Source of the DNA: Staphylococcus felis
Lineage (GTDB): Bacteria > Bacillota > Bacilli > Staphylococcales > Staphylococcaceae
Assembly (NCBI RefSeq): GCF_003012915.1
Contig: NZ_CP027770.1
Span: 744,001 to 808,000 of the forward strand
Direction of reading: 5' to 3'
Length of the DNA: 64,000 nt
Shown in pieces: positions 1-9,393 of the stretch. Both the position numbers and the translations under genes were made by a program. Under the pieces are notes generated by a model. It searched no databases, was not told the origin of the DNA, and was given only the letters and a program-made list of their open reading frames with translations. Numbering within the stretch: the first letter of the stretch is position 1; each line of letters opens with the position of its first letter.

Positions 1-1
1 C

Positions 2-1744
2 ATGAATATTACAATTGATCAAATTTACTCATATGCAGACGGTGCGTCAGCATTAAGCCAAGCCGAAAAGTTACCACAGCACGCCCTGATTTTAGGGATA
101 CCGACACTTCAAACCGGGGTGTTTGGAGGTATCATCATGGGTGCACTTGCAGCATGGTGTTATAACAAATTCTATAATATTACGTTGCCACAATTTTTAG
201 GATTCTTTGCAGGGAAACGATTTGTCCCTATCGTAACATCAGTGGTTGCAATTATTGCAGGGGTGATTTTAAGCTTTATTTGGCCACCTATTCAAGATGG
301 ACTGAATGGTTTATCAAACTTCTTATTGAATAAAAACTTAGTCTTAACGACATTTATTTTCGGTGTGATTGAACGTGCATTAATTCCATTTGGATTACAC
401 CATATCTTCTATGCGCCATTCTGGTTTGAGTTTGGCAGTTATGTCAACCATGCGGGCGAGCTTGTTCGTGGTGACCAGCGTATTTGGATGGCTCAGATGA
501 AAGATGGTGTCGCATTTACTGCTGGTGCATTTACAACTGGTAAATACCCATTCATGATGTTTGGTTTACCGGCGGCGGCTTTTGCGATTTATCGTCAAGC
601 GCGTCCCGAACGTAAAAAAGTAGTTGCAGGTTTGATGTTATCAGCAGGATTAACTTCATTCTTAACTGGTATTACAGAGCCTTTAGAGTTTTCATTCTTA
701 TTCGTAGCGCCTATTTTATATGTTGCACACGTATTTTTAGCAGGTACATCATTCTTAGTGATGCACTTATTAGATGTTAAAATCGGGATGACATTCTCAG
801 GTGGCTTCATTGATTATGTCTTATATGGTTTATTAAACTGGGACCGTACTAATGCTTTACTTGTGATTCCAGTAGGTATTGTTTATGCATTGATTTACTA
901 TTTCTTATTTACATTCTTAATCAAGCGTATGAACTTAAAAACACCAGGTCGTGAAGATAAAGCAACTGAAGCACGTGAAACGTCAGTGCAACGTTTGCCG
1001 TTTGATGTATTAGACGCAATGGGTGGTAAAGAGAACATTAAGCATTTAGATGCTTGTATCACAAGATTACGTGTTGAAGTCAATGACAAGTCAAAAGTAG
1101 ACGTCAATGGACTGAAGGAGCTCGGAGCTGCTGGAGTACTTGAAGTCGGAAATAATATGCAAGCTATCTTTGGACCGAAGTCTGACCAAATCAAACATGA
1201 TATGGCGCGTATTATGTCAGGCGAAATTACAAAACCGAGCGAAACGACAACAACAGATTCAGTTGAAGATAATGTTGTACACGTTGATGGTGAAAGAGCG
1301 ATTACTGTAGCTGCACCAGGTGAAGGTGAAATTATTCCATTAGCTGAAGTACCAGATCAAGTTTTCTCAGGTAAGTTAATGGGAGACGGCGTTGGATTTA
1401 TTCCACATAACGGTGAAATCGTTGCGCCATTTAACGGTGTGGTTAAAACTATCTTCCCTACAAAACATGCCATTGGCTTAGAATCAACAGATGGATTGGA
1501 ATTATTAATCCATATTGGTATCGATACAGTGAAGTTAGAAGGTAAAGGATTTGAAGCGCTCGTTAATGTTGATGATGAAGTGATTGAAGGCCAACCATTA
1601 ATGAAGGTTGACTTGGATTATATTAAAGAGAATGCACCAAGTATTGTGACACCACTCATTGTGACGAACTTAGAAGATCGTACAATTGAATTTGAAGATG
1701 TACAAAAGGTCGATAAAGGATACAAAATCTTTACAGTCAAATAA
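2..1744 (+). CDS. ptsG: PTS glucose-specific transporter EIICBA (PtsG), 5' truncated by window edge
   Basis: Membrane sugar permease of the phosphotransferase system: the EIIC domain imports glucose and the EIIB and EIIA domains pass phosphate to it. 580 residues are visible. Residues 1-315 are hydrophobic EIIC, with the motif [16 protein letters not shown] follows with its phosphocysteine in [12 protein letters not shown] (Cys about 352). After an acidic linker, EIIA carries the phosphohistidine in [10 protein letters not shown] (His about 504). From memory the staphylococcal PtsG has about 680 residues and starts about 100 residues earlier, so the ATG at position 2 is internal and the gene begins before the window. 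The hairpin at 1869-1908 is its likely terminator. A close paralogue for another hexose is possible. Confidence 0.9.
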   Translation: MNITIDQIYSYADGASALSQAEKLPQHALILGIPTLQTGVFGGIIMGALAAWCYNKFYNITLPQFLGFFAGKRFVPIVTSVVAIIAGVILSFIWPPIQDGLNGLSNFLLNKNLVLTTFIFGVIERALIPFGLHHIFYAPFWFEFGSYVNHAGELVRGDQRIWMAQMKDGVAFTAGAFTTGKYPFMMFGLPAAAFAIYRQARPERKKVVAGLMLSAGLTSFLTGITEPLEFSFLFVAPILYVAHVFLAGTSFLVMHLLDVKIGMTFSGGFIDYVLYGLLNWDRTNALLVIPVGIVYALIYYFLFTFLIKRMNLKTPGREDKATEARETSVQRLPFDVLDAMGGKENIKHLDACITRLRVEVNDKSKVDVNGLKELGAAGVLEVGNNMQAIFGPKSDQIKHDMARIMSGEITKPSETTTTDSVEDNVVHVDGERAITVAAPGEGEIIPLAEVPDQVFSGKLMGDGVGFIPHNGEIVAPFNGVVKTIFPTKHAIGLESTDGLELLIHIGIDTVKLEGKGFEALVNVDDEVIEGQPLMKVDLDYIKENAPSIVTPLIVTNLEDRTIEFEDVQKVDKGYKIFTVK

Positions 1745-1764
1745 TTAAAGTCAGTTAAGCGTTC

Positions 1765-1832
1765 GGGACATAACCCCCAAAATAATAGCGTAGAGATGAT
1801 TCATGATTGAATCACCTCTATGCTTTTCTTTT
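1765..1832. repeat. GGGACAT-family intergenic hairpin repeat, copy 1 (head only)
   Basis: It starts with GGGACATAACCCCC and continues into a hairpin at 1787-1824. The arms are AGCGTAGAG plus TGATTC against GAATCA plus CTCTATGCT around a six-base loop, followed by T-rich sequence. Closely similar heads recur at 3493, 9151, 31064 and 59260. The matching long tail of this element lies separately at 2205-2420, so this copy appears to be split by other sequence. It probably acts as a terminator after ptsG. Confidence 0.75.
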
Positions 1833-1868
1833 AGGCTCTCAGTTAAATTGGACTGGTCGCATTAAATT

Positions 1869-1908
1869 AAGGCGTTATGCAATAATGGATTGCTTAACGC
1901 CTTTTTCG
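1869..1908 (+). terminator. Rho-independent terminator after ptsG
   Basis: GGCGTTATGCAAT (1871-1883) pairs with ATTGCTTAACGCC (1889-1901) except for one mismatch. The loop is five bases and TTTTT follows. Confidence 0.8.
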
Positions 1909-2000
1909 TTGTGTGATCATAAAGTCTTGAACATTAATGCCTCTTTTAATACAACATAAATCAGTAAAATCGAGTTGGTAAAACACACTTTATAACTTAG

Positions 2001-2175
2001 GGGTGTGAATAAATATAGCACATTTGATTGATTACTAAGCCGAGACTTCTGAGGCATCTTGCCGTAACCGAAAATCCATTTTAAGATTGGGTGAGTTCAA
2101 TCTTAAAATAAGTTGGGGTGAGGCGCCTAGAAAAGCGAGGCTTTATGGAACAATCAAATAAATGAAATTATTTAT
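2001..2175. ncRNA. Rod-like palindromic region, possible structured RNA or relic element
   Basis: The two halves of this 175-base gene-free stretch fold back on each other. GGTGT (2002 on) pairs with ACACC near 2175. TTGATTG near 2024 pairs with CAATCAA near 2151. AGCC..CTTCT..AGGC near 2038-2055 pairs imperfectly with GCC..AGAAAAG..GGCT near 2122-2142. The tip is a perfect stem, TTTTAAGATTG with CAATCTTAAAA (2080-2108). I do not recognise an RNA family, and transcription direction is unknown. It sits between the head and tail of a split intergenic repeat. Confidence 0.4.
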
Positions 2176-2204
2176 ACACCAGTCCGATTTACTATAGAAC
2201 CTTC

Positions 2205-2420
2205 TTTTATCAATCATTCGTATTGTTTGGCTCGCATTTCCTAGGGGATGGGTCGAGCCCCGGTCTCGACGCTCATCCTATTCCCTCAGGCGTCTCGCCA
2301 ATAATACGACGTGATATGCATGTAATTTTACATTAAAATACTTTAAAAAAAGACCCTTTCGTATCATTGAATGAATCATCTCATGATAAGAAAACTTCGA
2401 GATATTTATGCCCCAGCCTG
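2205..2420. repeat. GGGACAT-family element, long tail of copy 1
   Basis: This stretch matches the tails at 3561-3768 and 59330-59502. It contains the block CATTCGTATTGTTTGGCTCG and a hairpin in which GGATGGGTCGAG pairs with CTCGACGCTCATCC (about 2237-2280). It ends with CTTCGAGATATTTATGCCCC then AGCCTG. Read in reverse, that end resembles the GCTGGGACATAAAT head, so the element has inverted related ends. Confidence 0.7.
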
Positions 2421-2498
2421 TTTTGTTAGATATATACCAATAGTGAAGGGTTTGTTATAATTTAGAAAATATAATAGAAGTATTAATGGGGTGTTGAG

Positions 2499-3110
2499 AT
2501 GTTTCAATCGATTATTCATGGTTTATTGCTTGCACTAGGGTTGATATTGCCGTTAGGTGCACAAAATGTATTTGTCTTTAATCAAGGTGCGAATCATAAG
2601 CGTCTAAAAAAGACATTACCTGTCGTAATCACTGCAGGTCTATGTGATACGTTACTCATTTTGCTTGCTGTATTAGGGGTGTCGCTTGTTCTTGCGCAAT
2701 ATCCGTCCTTGCAACTTGCAATATACATAGTTGGTTTTATTTTTTTAATTTATATGGCTTGGTCACTATGGAATGAAAAACCACAAAGTGCTGAAGAACA
2801 ACCACCTATGTCTGCGGCCAAACAAATTAGCTTTGCGCTATCGGTGTCATTGTTAAATCCACATGCAATTATGGACACGATTGGTGTAATCGGGACGAGT
2901 GCTGCAGTATATACAGGGGCAGAAAAAATAGCATTTACTCTTTCAACAATAGGCGTATCCTGGATTTGGTTTATCGGTCTTGCATGTGCAGGTAAACAAA
3001 TTGGCAAGATGGATACATCAGGGCGCTTGATTGTAGTACTCAATAAAATCTCGAGTATCGTTATTCTCATTGTTGCTTGTATCATTTTAAAAAATATATT
3101 TTTTAAATAA
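2499..3110 (+). CDS. LysE/ArgO-family amino-acid exporter
   Basis: 203-residue integral membrane protein of the LysE/ArgO/RhtB superfamily, which exports basic or other amino acids. The N-terminus LILPLGAQNVFVFNQG is the family hallmark, and LLNPHAIMDTIGV near residue 120 carries the conserved Asn-Pro-His. About five to six hydrophobic segments cover the chain, and the length is typical. The start is an ATG after GGGGTGTTGAG. It is a single gene with no partner nearby. The substrate cannot be read from the sequence; lysine or arginine is a family-based guess that suits a window rich in arginine metabolism. Confidence 0.85.
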   Translation: MFQSIIHGLLLALGLILPLGAQNVFVFNQGANHKRLKKTLPVVITAGLCDTLLILLAVLGVSLVLAQYPSLQLAIYIVGFIFLIYMAWSLWNEKPQSAEEQPPMSAAKQISFALSVSLLNPHAIMDTIGVIGTSAAVYTGAEKIAFTLSTIGVSWIWFIGLACAGKQIGKMDTSGRLIVVLNKISSIVILIVACIILKNIFFK

Positions 3111-3262
3111 TCCTTTACTTATTTAATCATAAGGCGTATAGTTAACCTAACGTAATAAACACTCGTGAATTGAATTGCAGTATATTTCTATAGAATATCC
3201 TCTTTTTAAGCTTATGAATGTATTACAAATAAAAAGTGCAAAAGCACATGGAGGTATTCAAT

Positions 3263-3463
3263 ATGAATAACGGTACTGTAAAATGGTTTAACTCAGAAAA
3301 AGGTTTTGGATTTATTGAAAGAGAAAATGGCAATGATGTTTTCGTGCATTTCTCTGGTATAGCTGGAGAAGGCTATAAATCATTAGAAGAAGGCCAAAAA
3401 GTTGAATTCGATGTTATCGAAGGTCAACGTGGTGAACAAGCTACAAATGTTGTCATAATGTAA
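3263..3463 (+). CDS. Cold shock protein (CspC-like)
   Basis: 66-residue single OB-fold nucleic-acid chaperone. The RNP1-type motif KGFGFIE (residues about 13-19) and RNP2-type motif DVFVHFS (about 27-33) are intact. The ATG at 3263 is preferred over the upstream in-frame ATG because GGAGGT lies at 3250-3255 and family members begin [10 protein letters not shown] small hairpin (GTGC-AAAA-GCAC, 3236-3247) sits just before the ribosome site. The leader of about 150 bases after the previous gene is consistent with the long structured leaders of cold shock mRNAs. It most resembles staphylococcal CspC from memory, but CspA or CspB naming cannot be excluded. Confidence 0.92.
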   Translation: MNNGTVKWFNSEKGFGFIERENGNDVFVHFSGIAGEGYKSLEEGQKVEFDVIEGQRGEQATNVVIM

Positions 3464-3492
3464 GGTTAAGACAATTGAATATATGGGAAAAA

Positions 3493-3768
3493 GTCTGGGA
3501 CATCAATCCCCAAATAATAGCGTAGAGATGATTCAATCATGAATCATCTCTACGCTTTTCCTTTATCAATCATTCGTATTGTTTGGCTCGCGGATGGGTC
3601 GAGCCCCGGTCTCGACGCTCATCCTATTCCCTCAGGAATCTCGCCAACAATACGACGTGATATAAATGTAATTTTACATTAAAATCCTTTAAAAAAAGTC
3701 ACTTTTGTATCATTTAATGAATCATCTAAATATAAGAAAACTTCGAGATATTTATGCCTCAGCCTGTT
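3493..3768. repeat. GGGACAT-family element, complete copy 2
   Basis: The head is CTGGGACATCAATCCCC, followed by the hairpin GCGTAGAGATGATTC / GAATCATCTCTACGC (3521-3555). The tail is continuous and shares the CATTCGTATTGTTTGGCTCG and CGAGCCCCGGTCTCG blocks with 2205-2420 and 59330-59502. It lies between the convergent csp and merA-like genes, so it could terminate both. Confidence 0.75.
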
Positions 3769-3797
3769 TTTTGTTAGACCTATCCAATAATGAGCGA

Positions 3798-5156
3798 CTA
3801 GAGTGACTCAGTCATCATCGCTTCTTTTAACAGATCAATGACGCCACTTGAAGCACCTGGAAAAGCGAATATCATTTGATTGAGGTCTTGTGCTTGTAAT
3901 TTTTGATTGATGATGAAGACAAGTATATTAATAAGGTCAGCAGCATCATCTGCATAAATTGCAGCACCTACTAAATGATTTGCTTCATCTAAAGCGATGG
4001 TCATTTGGGCATCGGTTTCATTTTTATATTCGAAGGCCATCCGCTGACCAAATGGAATATCAACGACACGATATTTGTCATTTTGAATAGCTTCTTCAAT
4101 GCTGACACCAATATTTGCAAGTCTAGGTAATGTATAAAGTACAGAAGGAATTGCTGGATAAGTGATGGGTTGTTGGTCAGGATTGAGTATATGAGATGCG
4201 ATATAGTTTGATTCAAATGTTGCGGTAGGTGTCAGTTTTGGGATCGTCTTATCCACCACATCTCCACTGGCATATATATGTGGTACAGAAGTACGCATAT
4301 ATTCATCTACTTGAATGCCTTTTTTGGAGTATACAATGCCGACTGTATCTAAGCCAATAGACGCTACATTAGGTATTCGACCAGTTGCATCTAATACATA
4401 ATGTGTTTGAAGGTTAAGCCCAGATGCTGTAGTGACTGTGTAGGATTGTCCGTGTTGTGTTATAGATTGAGTAGATTCATTCATATGAAAATGAACACCT
4501 TCATTGGCTAATTTTTCGATGAGCTTTGTGACATGTTTATGATAAAAGCCTTTAACAGGTCGGTCGTTGTGATGAATCATATGCACTTCTGCACCTGATT
4601 TGATGGCTATTGAAGCAAATTCAATACTAATAATACCGATACCAAGAAAAGTGATATGTTTTGGCATATGTGCTAATGATAAAAAGTCACGGCTATCATG
4701 TGTTAATGCTTGTCCTTTGATGTCTAATTGATGACTACGTTGCCCCGTGGCAATAACAATGTGTGCACCATAATATAAGGTATGATCAACTTGAATTGTA
4801 TGTTCATCGACGAGTTGACCAGAGCCGCGTATGATATCGATACCATTTTGTTCAAAAAGGTGCTGTAGATGACCCGCTAGAGGATCGATGACTCGGTGTT
4901 TATGTTGCATCAGTGTATCCCAATCGACTTTAAGGCGAGTTGTATTAATCATATTTGGATAATGTGATGCTTGTTCTAGAATTTCAAAGGGATATTCAAG
5001 CACAATTTTGGCATTGCATCCATAGTTCGTACACGTTCCAGCAATGCGATCTTTCTCAATCATTGCTACAGACTTACCTGCTTTACTTAGGGTGAGTGCA
5101 GCGTGCCAAGCAGCATGGCCACTTCCTAAAAATAATACGTCATATTGTTTCGTCAT
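3798..5156 (-). CDS. merA: MerA-like flavoprotein disulfide reductase (likely hypothiocyanous acid reductase)
   Basis: 452-residue pyridine nucleotide-disulfide oxidoreductase. The N-terminus has the FAD-binding pattern GSGHAAWHAA, then the redox-active pair Cys42/Cys47 in GTCTNYGCNAK. The NADPH-binding glycines follow near residue 175 (FLGIGIISIEFAS), with ATGRIP and YASGDV later and a C-terminal dimerisation domain. It closely resembles, from memory, the S. aureus protein annotated MerA, which reduces the host oxidant HOSCN. The family also holds true mercuric reductases, but there is no heavy-metal domain and no mer operon here. The regulator gene is not adjacent. Two palindromes in the 300-bp upstream region are candidate operators. 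RBS AAAGGATGATG precedes the ATG. Confidence 0.85.
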   Translation of the reverse strand: MTKQYDVLFLGSGHAAWHAALTLSKAGKSVAMIEKDRIAGTCTNYGCNAKIVLEYPFEILEQASHYPNMINTTRLKVDWDTLMQHKHRVIDPLAGHLQHLFEQNGIDIIRGSGQLVDEHTIQVDHTLYYGAHIVIATGQRSHQLDIKGQALTHDSRDFLSLAHMPKHITFLGIGIISIEFASIAIKSGAEVHMIHHNDRPVKGFYHKHVTKLIEKLANEGVHFHMNESTQSITQHGQSYTVTTASGLNLQTHYVLDATGRIPNVASIGLDTVGIVYSKKGIQVDEYMRTSVPHIYASGDVVDKTIPKLTPTATFESNYIASHILNPDQQPITYPAIPSVLYTLPRLANIGVSIEEAIQNDKYRVVDIPFGQRMAFEYKNETDAQMTIALDEANHLVGAAIYADDAADLINILVFIINQKLQAQDLNQMIFAFPGASSGVIDLLKEAMMTESL

Positions 5157-5181
5157 AAAAACATCATCCTTTAATCAGTAT

Positions 5182-5193
5182 AGTGGATCCACT
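5182..5193. promoter_or_regulatory. Perfect 12-bp palindrome upstream of merA-like gene
   Basis: AGTGGATCCACT lies 26-37 bases before the merA-like ATG, on the gene's leader side. A candidate promoter on the minus strand, TTGAGT-17-TATTCT, lies further upstream. This position would suit a repressor. No regulator is assigned. Confidence 0.35.
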
Positions 5194-5312
5194 TTCACAG
5201 TCTTATCACTTTTAACTGATTTAAGAATAATGAATTTCACTGCGCTACTCAACTGATTGACTCAAAGCAAGATGTCAGCCATAGAGAAGAGGTCAGTGTG
5301 AAGGTTGACTTA

Positions 5313-5327
5313 CGGTTAGTCTAACCG
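5313..5327. promoter_or_regulatory. 7-1-7 palindrome in the merA / siderophore lipoprotein intergenic region
   Basis: CGGTTAG-T-CTAACCG is a perfect inverted repeat, unlike the Fur box nearby. It lies about midway between two divergent genes and could serve either. The binding protein is unknown. Confidence 0.35.
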
Positions 5328-5425
5328 GTGTCTTGAGTTAATGGTATTCTTGTATGGATGTGAAAAAGTAATTGTGTCATATCTCGTATGATGAGACATG
5401 TCGAAAGTGTACGTATTGATTTTTA

Positions 5426-5454
5426 TTGAAATGATAATCATTCTCATTTATAGT
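5426..5454 (+). promoter_or_regulatory. Fur-box promoter of the siderophore lipoprotein gene
   Basis: TTGAAA (5426-5431) and TATAGT (5449-5454) are 17 bases apart. The spacer begins with TGATAATCATTCTCA (5432-5446), one mismatch from the 7-1-7 Fur consensus TGATAATnATTATCA. Binding there would block RNA polymerase, as expected for iron repression. Confidence 0.75.
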
Positions 5455-5488
5455 AATGATAGACAATTTCATAAGGATGGTTTTAATC

Positions 5489-6415
5489 ATGAAAAAGATT
5501 TTAGTTTTAGCTTTAACGTTTCTGGTCTGCCTAGCAGCGTGTGGTACACAAAACAATGAATCAAAACAAAACGTATCAGATAAAGAGACGACGATATATA
5601 CAGATGCCAAAAATGATAAAGTCGAAATCCCAAAAAATCCAAAGCGTATAGCGATGTTGAACTTTCATTATGTTGGTAACTTCATTAAATTAGATAAAAA
5701 ACCGATACTCATCAACGAATTTGCTAAAGAAAGTGATGTTATTAAAAATGCAACACAAGGTATTGAAACAGTGGGTAATGATGATGTTGAGAAGGTGGCA
5801 AGTGCTAAGCCAGATTTAATTATTACGTATAGTTCTGACCCAAACTTCAAAAAGTATACAAAAATCGCACCCACTTTAGCACTTGATGTAGGCGGAGATA
5901 TGGATTTTAAAGAAGCACTAAAAATTCAAGCGAAAATGGTCGGAAAAGAGGATAAAGCAAATCACATTATTCAAGAATGGGATAAGCAAATCGCCAAAGA
6001 TAAAGCAGATTTAGGAGATAAGATTAAAGATAAAACAGCTACAATTTTAGAAGCGCAACCTAAATACAATGTCATATCAGGCAGAAATATGAGTCGGGGA
6101 TCCGAAGTATTATACGATGCATATGGGCTAACCGTTCCGAAGAAAACACAAAGTATCATTGATGCACAAAAAGAGAATAGACAAGTACGCATTGGCAATG
6201 AGCGTATTCCAGAAATTGATGCAGATTATCTTGTGTTATTACCTGAAAACGCAGGACGATCAGTTGATGATACCTTTTCACAAAGCGTTTGGCGTAACCT
6301 AACTGCCTATCAAAATGGACATGTTTTAGAAATCAATGATGCCTCATTTAGTGACTGGCTCTCTATAGAAGCAGTACGTCAACAAATGAAATCTCAATTA
6401 ATGCATATGTCATGA
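5489..6415 (+). CDS. Iron-siderophore ABC transporter substrate-binding lipoprotein
   Basis: 308-residue secreted lipoprotein of the FecB/FhuD class III binding-protein family. The signal peptide is MKKILVLALTFLVCLAAC, with Cys19 as the lipidation site (lipobox LAAC). The ATG at 5489 is chosen over the upstream in-frame ATG because it gives a proper signal peptide and follows AAGGATGG. The PKRIAMLNF segment near residue 50 and a two-lobed layout with a central linker fit the fold. It stands alone without permease or ATPase genes, like the orphan FhuD proteins of staphylococci that share a permease encoded elsewhere. The upstream promoter carries a Fur box, so iron starvation should induce it. 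The ligand, probably a hydroxamate or catecholate chelate, is not readable. Confidence 0.88.
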   Translation: MKKILVLALTFLVCLAACGTQNNESKQNVSDKETTIYTDAKNDKVEIPKNPKRIAMLNFHYVGNFIKLDKKPILINEFAKESDVIKNATQGIETVGNDDVEKVASAKPDLIITYSSDPNFKKYTKIAPTLALDVGGDMDFKEALKIQAKMVGKEDKANHIIQEWDKQIAKDKADLGDKIKDKTATILEAQPKYNVISGRNMSRGSEVLYDAYGLTVPKKTQSIIDAQKENRQVRIGNERIPEIDADYLVLLPENAGRSVDDTFSQSVWRNLTAYQNGHVLEINDASFSDWLSIEAVRQQMKSQLMHMS

Positions 6416-6612
6416 TACTTAAATCATAGTTAATGATGACTTGCTTGATTAATGCAATCATATGTATTTTCAAAAGGAGTTTTTAAAATCTAGGTTTTGA
6501 GCAGACAAGATGATACAAGAGTGCCTCCTAAGCTATAAAAAATAATGTTTCTTTTTTTATAGATTATGGTACTATTTATGAAAGGGCTTACAAAAGAGGG
6601 GGAACTTTTTTC

Positions 6613-7977
6613 ATGAAGGATGTTTCGCGTAAAGAGATGGTTATAGGTAGGACAAAGTTTATAGCGATGTCACTGTTAGGTGTTTTTTTATTTTTACTCC
6701 CTATACCCGTCAATGGTAAAACCACATTGCCTGTGGCTTGGCTTGCCAATCAAGCTAAGACATTATTAGGTGATGGTATACCTATCTTAATTATGCTGAT
6801 TATTACAATATCAGGTGTTTTAACATTATTATGTAGTACGGTTTTTCGAAAGCAATTAAATCCAAAGCGTCAATTGTATCGAACGTTTGCTGTTACACCA
6901 ATATGGATCGCTATTCGATTGCTTGCAGTCGTATTTGCATGGTGTATCTATCTTAAGATAGGTCCTGAGTTTATATATTCAGAAGACACAGGTGATTTAG
7001 TGTTTTATGGCTTGTTGACAACTCTAGTGACAGTATTTTTCTTTGCAGGTTTGTTTTTACCATTACTGATTTCATATGGATTGCTAGAGTTTTTCGGTCC
7101 TATATTCAGACCTATCATGCGGCCTTTATTCAAGTTGCCAGGGCGTTCGACAGTAATTAACCTTGCCTCATTTTTAGGAGATGGAACAATTGGTGTGATG
7201 ATTGCGAGTGAGCAATACAATAGTGGTTATTATACGCGCAAAGAAGCAACGATTATTGCGACAATGTTCAGTGTTGTATCTATTACATTCGTCATCGTAA
7301 TTGCAGAGACAATTGGATTATCGCATCACTTTTATTACTTTTATCTTACTGTGATTGTGTCTTGTTTAGTATGTGCGATTATAATGCCAAGAATATGGCC
7401 ACTCAGTACGATTTCAGATGCTTTTAAAGATAATAAAATGAATGAGTCACTTAAAGAACAACAACTGGGTGACCGAAATGCGATTGTATATGGTTTTGAA
7501 CAAGGGACTATTCAAGGGATTAAAGCGCCTGGTATATTCAAGTTTTTTAAAGAAGGGTTCAAAACTGTTGTCGACATGTGGTTTGTAGTATTGCCAGTTG
7601 TGATGACGATTGGGACATTAGCTACAATTATTGCAACTTACACACCGGTATTTAGAGTACTTGGTTTGCCATTTGTACCTATTTTTGAATTATTACAAAT
7701 TCCTGATGCGAAAGCAGCTTCAGAAACGGTACTTATAGGTTTTGCGGATATGTTTTTACCGTCATTACTTATTGAAGGTGTATCAAGTGATTTAACACGT
7801 TTTGTTGTGGGTGCTTTAAGTGTGAGTCAGTTGATATATTTGTCTGAAGTAGGCGGTGTGATATTAGGTTCTAAAATACCTGTTAGCTTACCAAAGTTGT
7901 TTGCGATTTTCTTAATTCGTACCATTATTGCATTACCTATTATTGCGTTAATGGGTCATCTTTTATTTACATTTTAA
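6613..7977 (+). CDS. YjiH-family nucleoside-recognition (Gate) domain membrane protein
   Basis: 454-residue polytopic membrane protein of the YjiH family with Gate-domain (nucleoside recognition) regions. About ten hydrophobic segments are visible, beginning FIAMSLLGVFLFLLPIPVNG. The central segment INLASFLGDGTIGVMIASEQY and the later ASETVLIGFADMFLPSLL are the two related conserved blocks typical of Gate proteins. The transported substrate is unknown for the family. It stands alone, 250 bp before arginase on the same strand. The start follows AGAGGGGGAAC. A role in exporting or importing a small metabolite is only inference. Confidence 0.75.
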   Translation: MKDVSRKEMVIGRTKFIAMSLLGVFLFLLPIPVNGKTTLPVAWLANQAKTLLGDGIPILIMLIITISGVLTLLCSTVFRKQLNPKRQLYRTFAVTPIWIAIRLLAVVFAWCIYLKIGPEFIYSEDTGDLVFYGLLTTLVTVFFFAGLFLPLLISYGLLEFFGPIFRPIMRPLFKLPGRSTVINLASFLGDGTIGVMIASEQYNSGYYTRKEATIIATMFSVVSITFVIVIAETIGLSHHFYYFYLTVIVSCLVCAIIMPRIWPLSTISDAFKDNKMNESLKEQQLGDRNAIVYGFEQGTIQGIKAPGIFKFFKEGFKTVVDMWFVVLPVVMTIGTLATIIATYTPVFRVLGLPFVPIFELLQIPDAKAASETVLIGFADMFLPSLLIEGVSSDLTRFVVGALSVSQLIYLSEVGGVILGSKIPVSLPKLFAIFLIRTIIALPIIALMGHLLFTF

Positions 7978-8228
7978 AAGGAATAAAAAAATTTTTAGTG
8001 TATAAAACGACCCCATTTATTCAAGATTAATCAGATTGTATACTAATGCGCTTATAAATATTCAATTTTCATTATAAAATAAATTTCTAAAAATATTGCA
8101 TAAGAAGTTGTTGCTTGATTTATTAATTTTATAAAATTATGCTAATAACAAAGAAAGTATGATCAGCATATCGACTGAATTTTTTATTTAAGAGATGATG
8201 CTTATTTAAAAGAAGGGGATGTGTTCAT

Positions 8229-9134
8229 ATGAGCAAAACAATCGAAATCATTGGCGCACCAACAACGTTTGGTCAAAAAAAATTAGGGGTTAATTTTGGA
8301 CCAGACGCTATTCGCTATGCAGGTGCGGTTGAGCGTTTAAAACGCATCGGCCATGATGTCATTGATAGCGGTAATATACCAACACCAGAGGTCAACTTAG
8401 AGAAATTCTATGCACAACAAGAAGGTCTACAAAATTATGATGAAATCTTAACATTTTCAAATACACTTAAAGATAAGGTGTCTGAAAGTATTTCAAATAA
8501 TCATTTTCCAGTGATTTTAGGTGGAGATCACTCGCTTGCGATTGGTTCAATATCTGGTGTGAGCGAGCATTACAAAGAGTTAGGTATCATTTGGTATGAT
8601 GCCCATGGTGATCTGAATTTGCCTGAAGAATCACCATCGGGCAATGTTCATGGGATGCCTTTACGCATGTTAGCAGGTGAGGGTGATGAGCAACTCGTTA
8701 ATTTAGGTGGATTTAGTCCAAAGGTTAAGCCTGAAAATATTGTGCTGATTGGGATGCGTGATTTAGATTATGGTGAAAGAGCGTATATTAAAAAACATAA
8801 CCTTAAAACGTATACAATGGCAGATATTGATGAATTGGGCATTGGTCAAGTGATTAATGAAACTATTGCATACTTAAAGGATCGTACAGACGGCATTCAT
8901 TTATCCTTTGACGTAGATGCATTAGATCCAGTTGAAATACCTGGAACGGGAACAAAAGTACCGGGCGGTTTGACGTATCGTGAAACCAATTATGCACTGG
9001 AGTTGCTTCAAAAATCAGGGTTAATTACGTCCTTAGACTTAGTTGAAGTAAACCCTCTATTAGATGAAGGTAATCGTACAGCAGAACAGGCTGTTACTAT
9101 TTTAGGTTCTTTCTTTGGTGAGACATTATTATAA
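8229..9134 (+). CDS. rocF: Arginase
   Basis: 301-residue cytosolic ureohydrolase converting arginine to ornithine and urea. The manganese ligands are all present: GGDH (98-101), DAHGD (124-128) and SFDVD (226-230). The length is standard and the start follows AAAAGAAGGGGATG. No other roc catabolic gene is adjacent. In staphylococci arginase supports growth on arginine as nitrogen source and acid tolerance through urea. It competes for arginine with the deiminase pathway encoded about 38 kb further on. The 250-bp upstream gap is very AT-rich and likely contains its promoter. Confidence 0.96.
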   Translation: MSKTIEIIGAPTTFGQKKLGVNFGPDAIRYAGAVERLKRIGHDVIDSGNIPTPEVNLEKFYAQQEGLQNYDEILTFSNTLKDKVSESISNNHFPVILGGDHSLAIGSISGVSEHYKELGIIWYDAHGDLNLPEESPSGNVHGMPLRMLAGEGDEQLVNLGGFSPKVKPENIVLIGMRDLDYGERAYIKKHNLKTYTMADIDELGIGQVINETIAYLKDRTDGIHLSFDVDALDPVEIPGTGTKVPGGLTYRETNYALELLQKSGLITSLDLVEVNPLLDEGNRTAEQAVTILGSFFGETLL

Positions 9135-9150
9135 TGTAAGTGAAGACACA

Positions 9151-9222
9151 CTGGGACATCAATCCCAAAATAAATAGCGCTAAGATGCTTTTTAATAGAA
9201 ATGCGTCTTAGTGCTTCTTTTT
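9151..9222. repeat. GGGACAT-family hairpin repeat, copy 3 (head only)
   Basis: CTGGGACATCAATCCC precedes a hairpin whose arms begin GCGCTAAGATGC and end GCGTCTTAGTGC (9177-9214), then a T-run. The stem sequence differs from copies 1, 2 and 5 but remains complementary, so pairing is conserved. It probably terminates rocF. Confidence 0.75.
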
Positions 9223-9393
9223 TATGGCTGTCTTTTAAATAAGTATGATGATTAAAATACTAATATGTTTCACGTTAAACAAAAGTTGACTCACTGTAAA
9301 TGCAACCTTCAATGTGTAAGAAGTGTCAGCCTCTACATCTTTTGGTAATATTGCTATAATATATGACGAAATGAGTGAAAGTGAGGAGAAATC

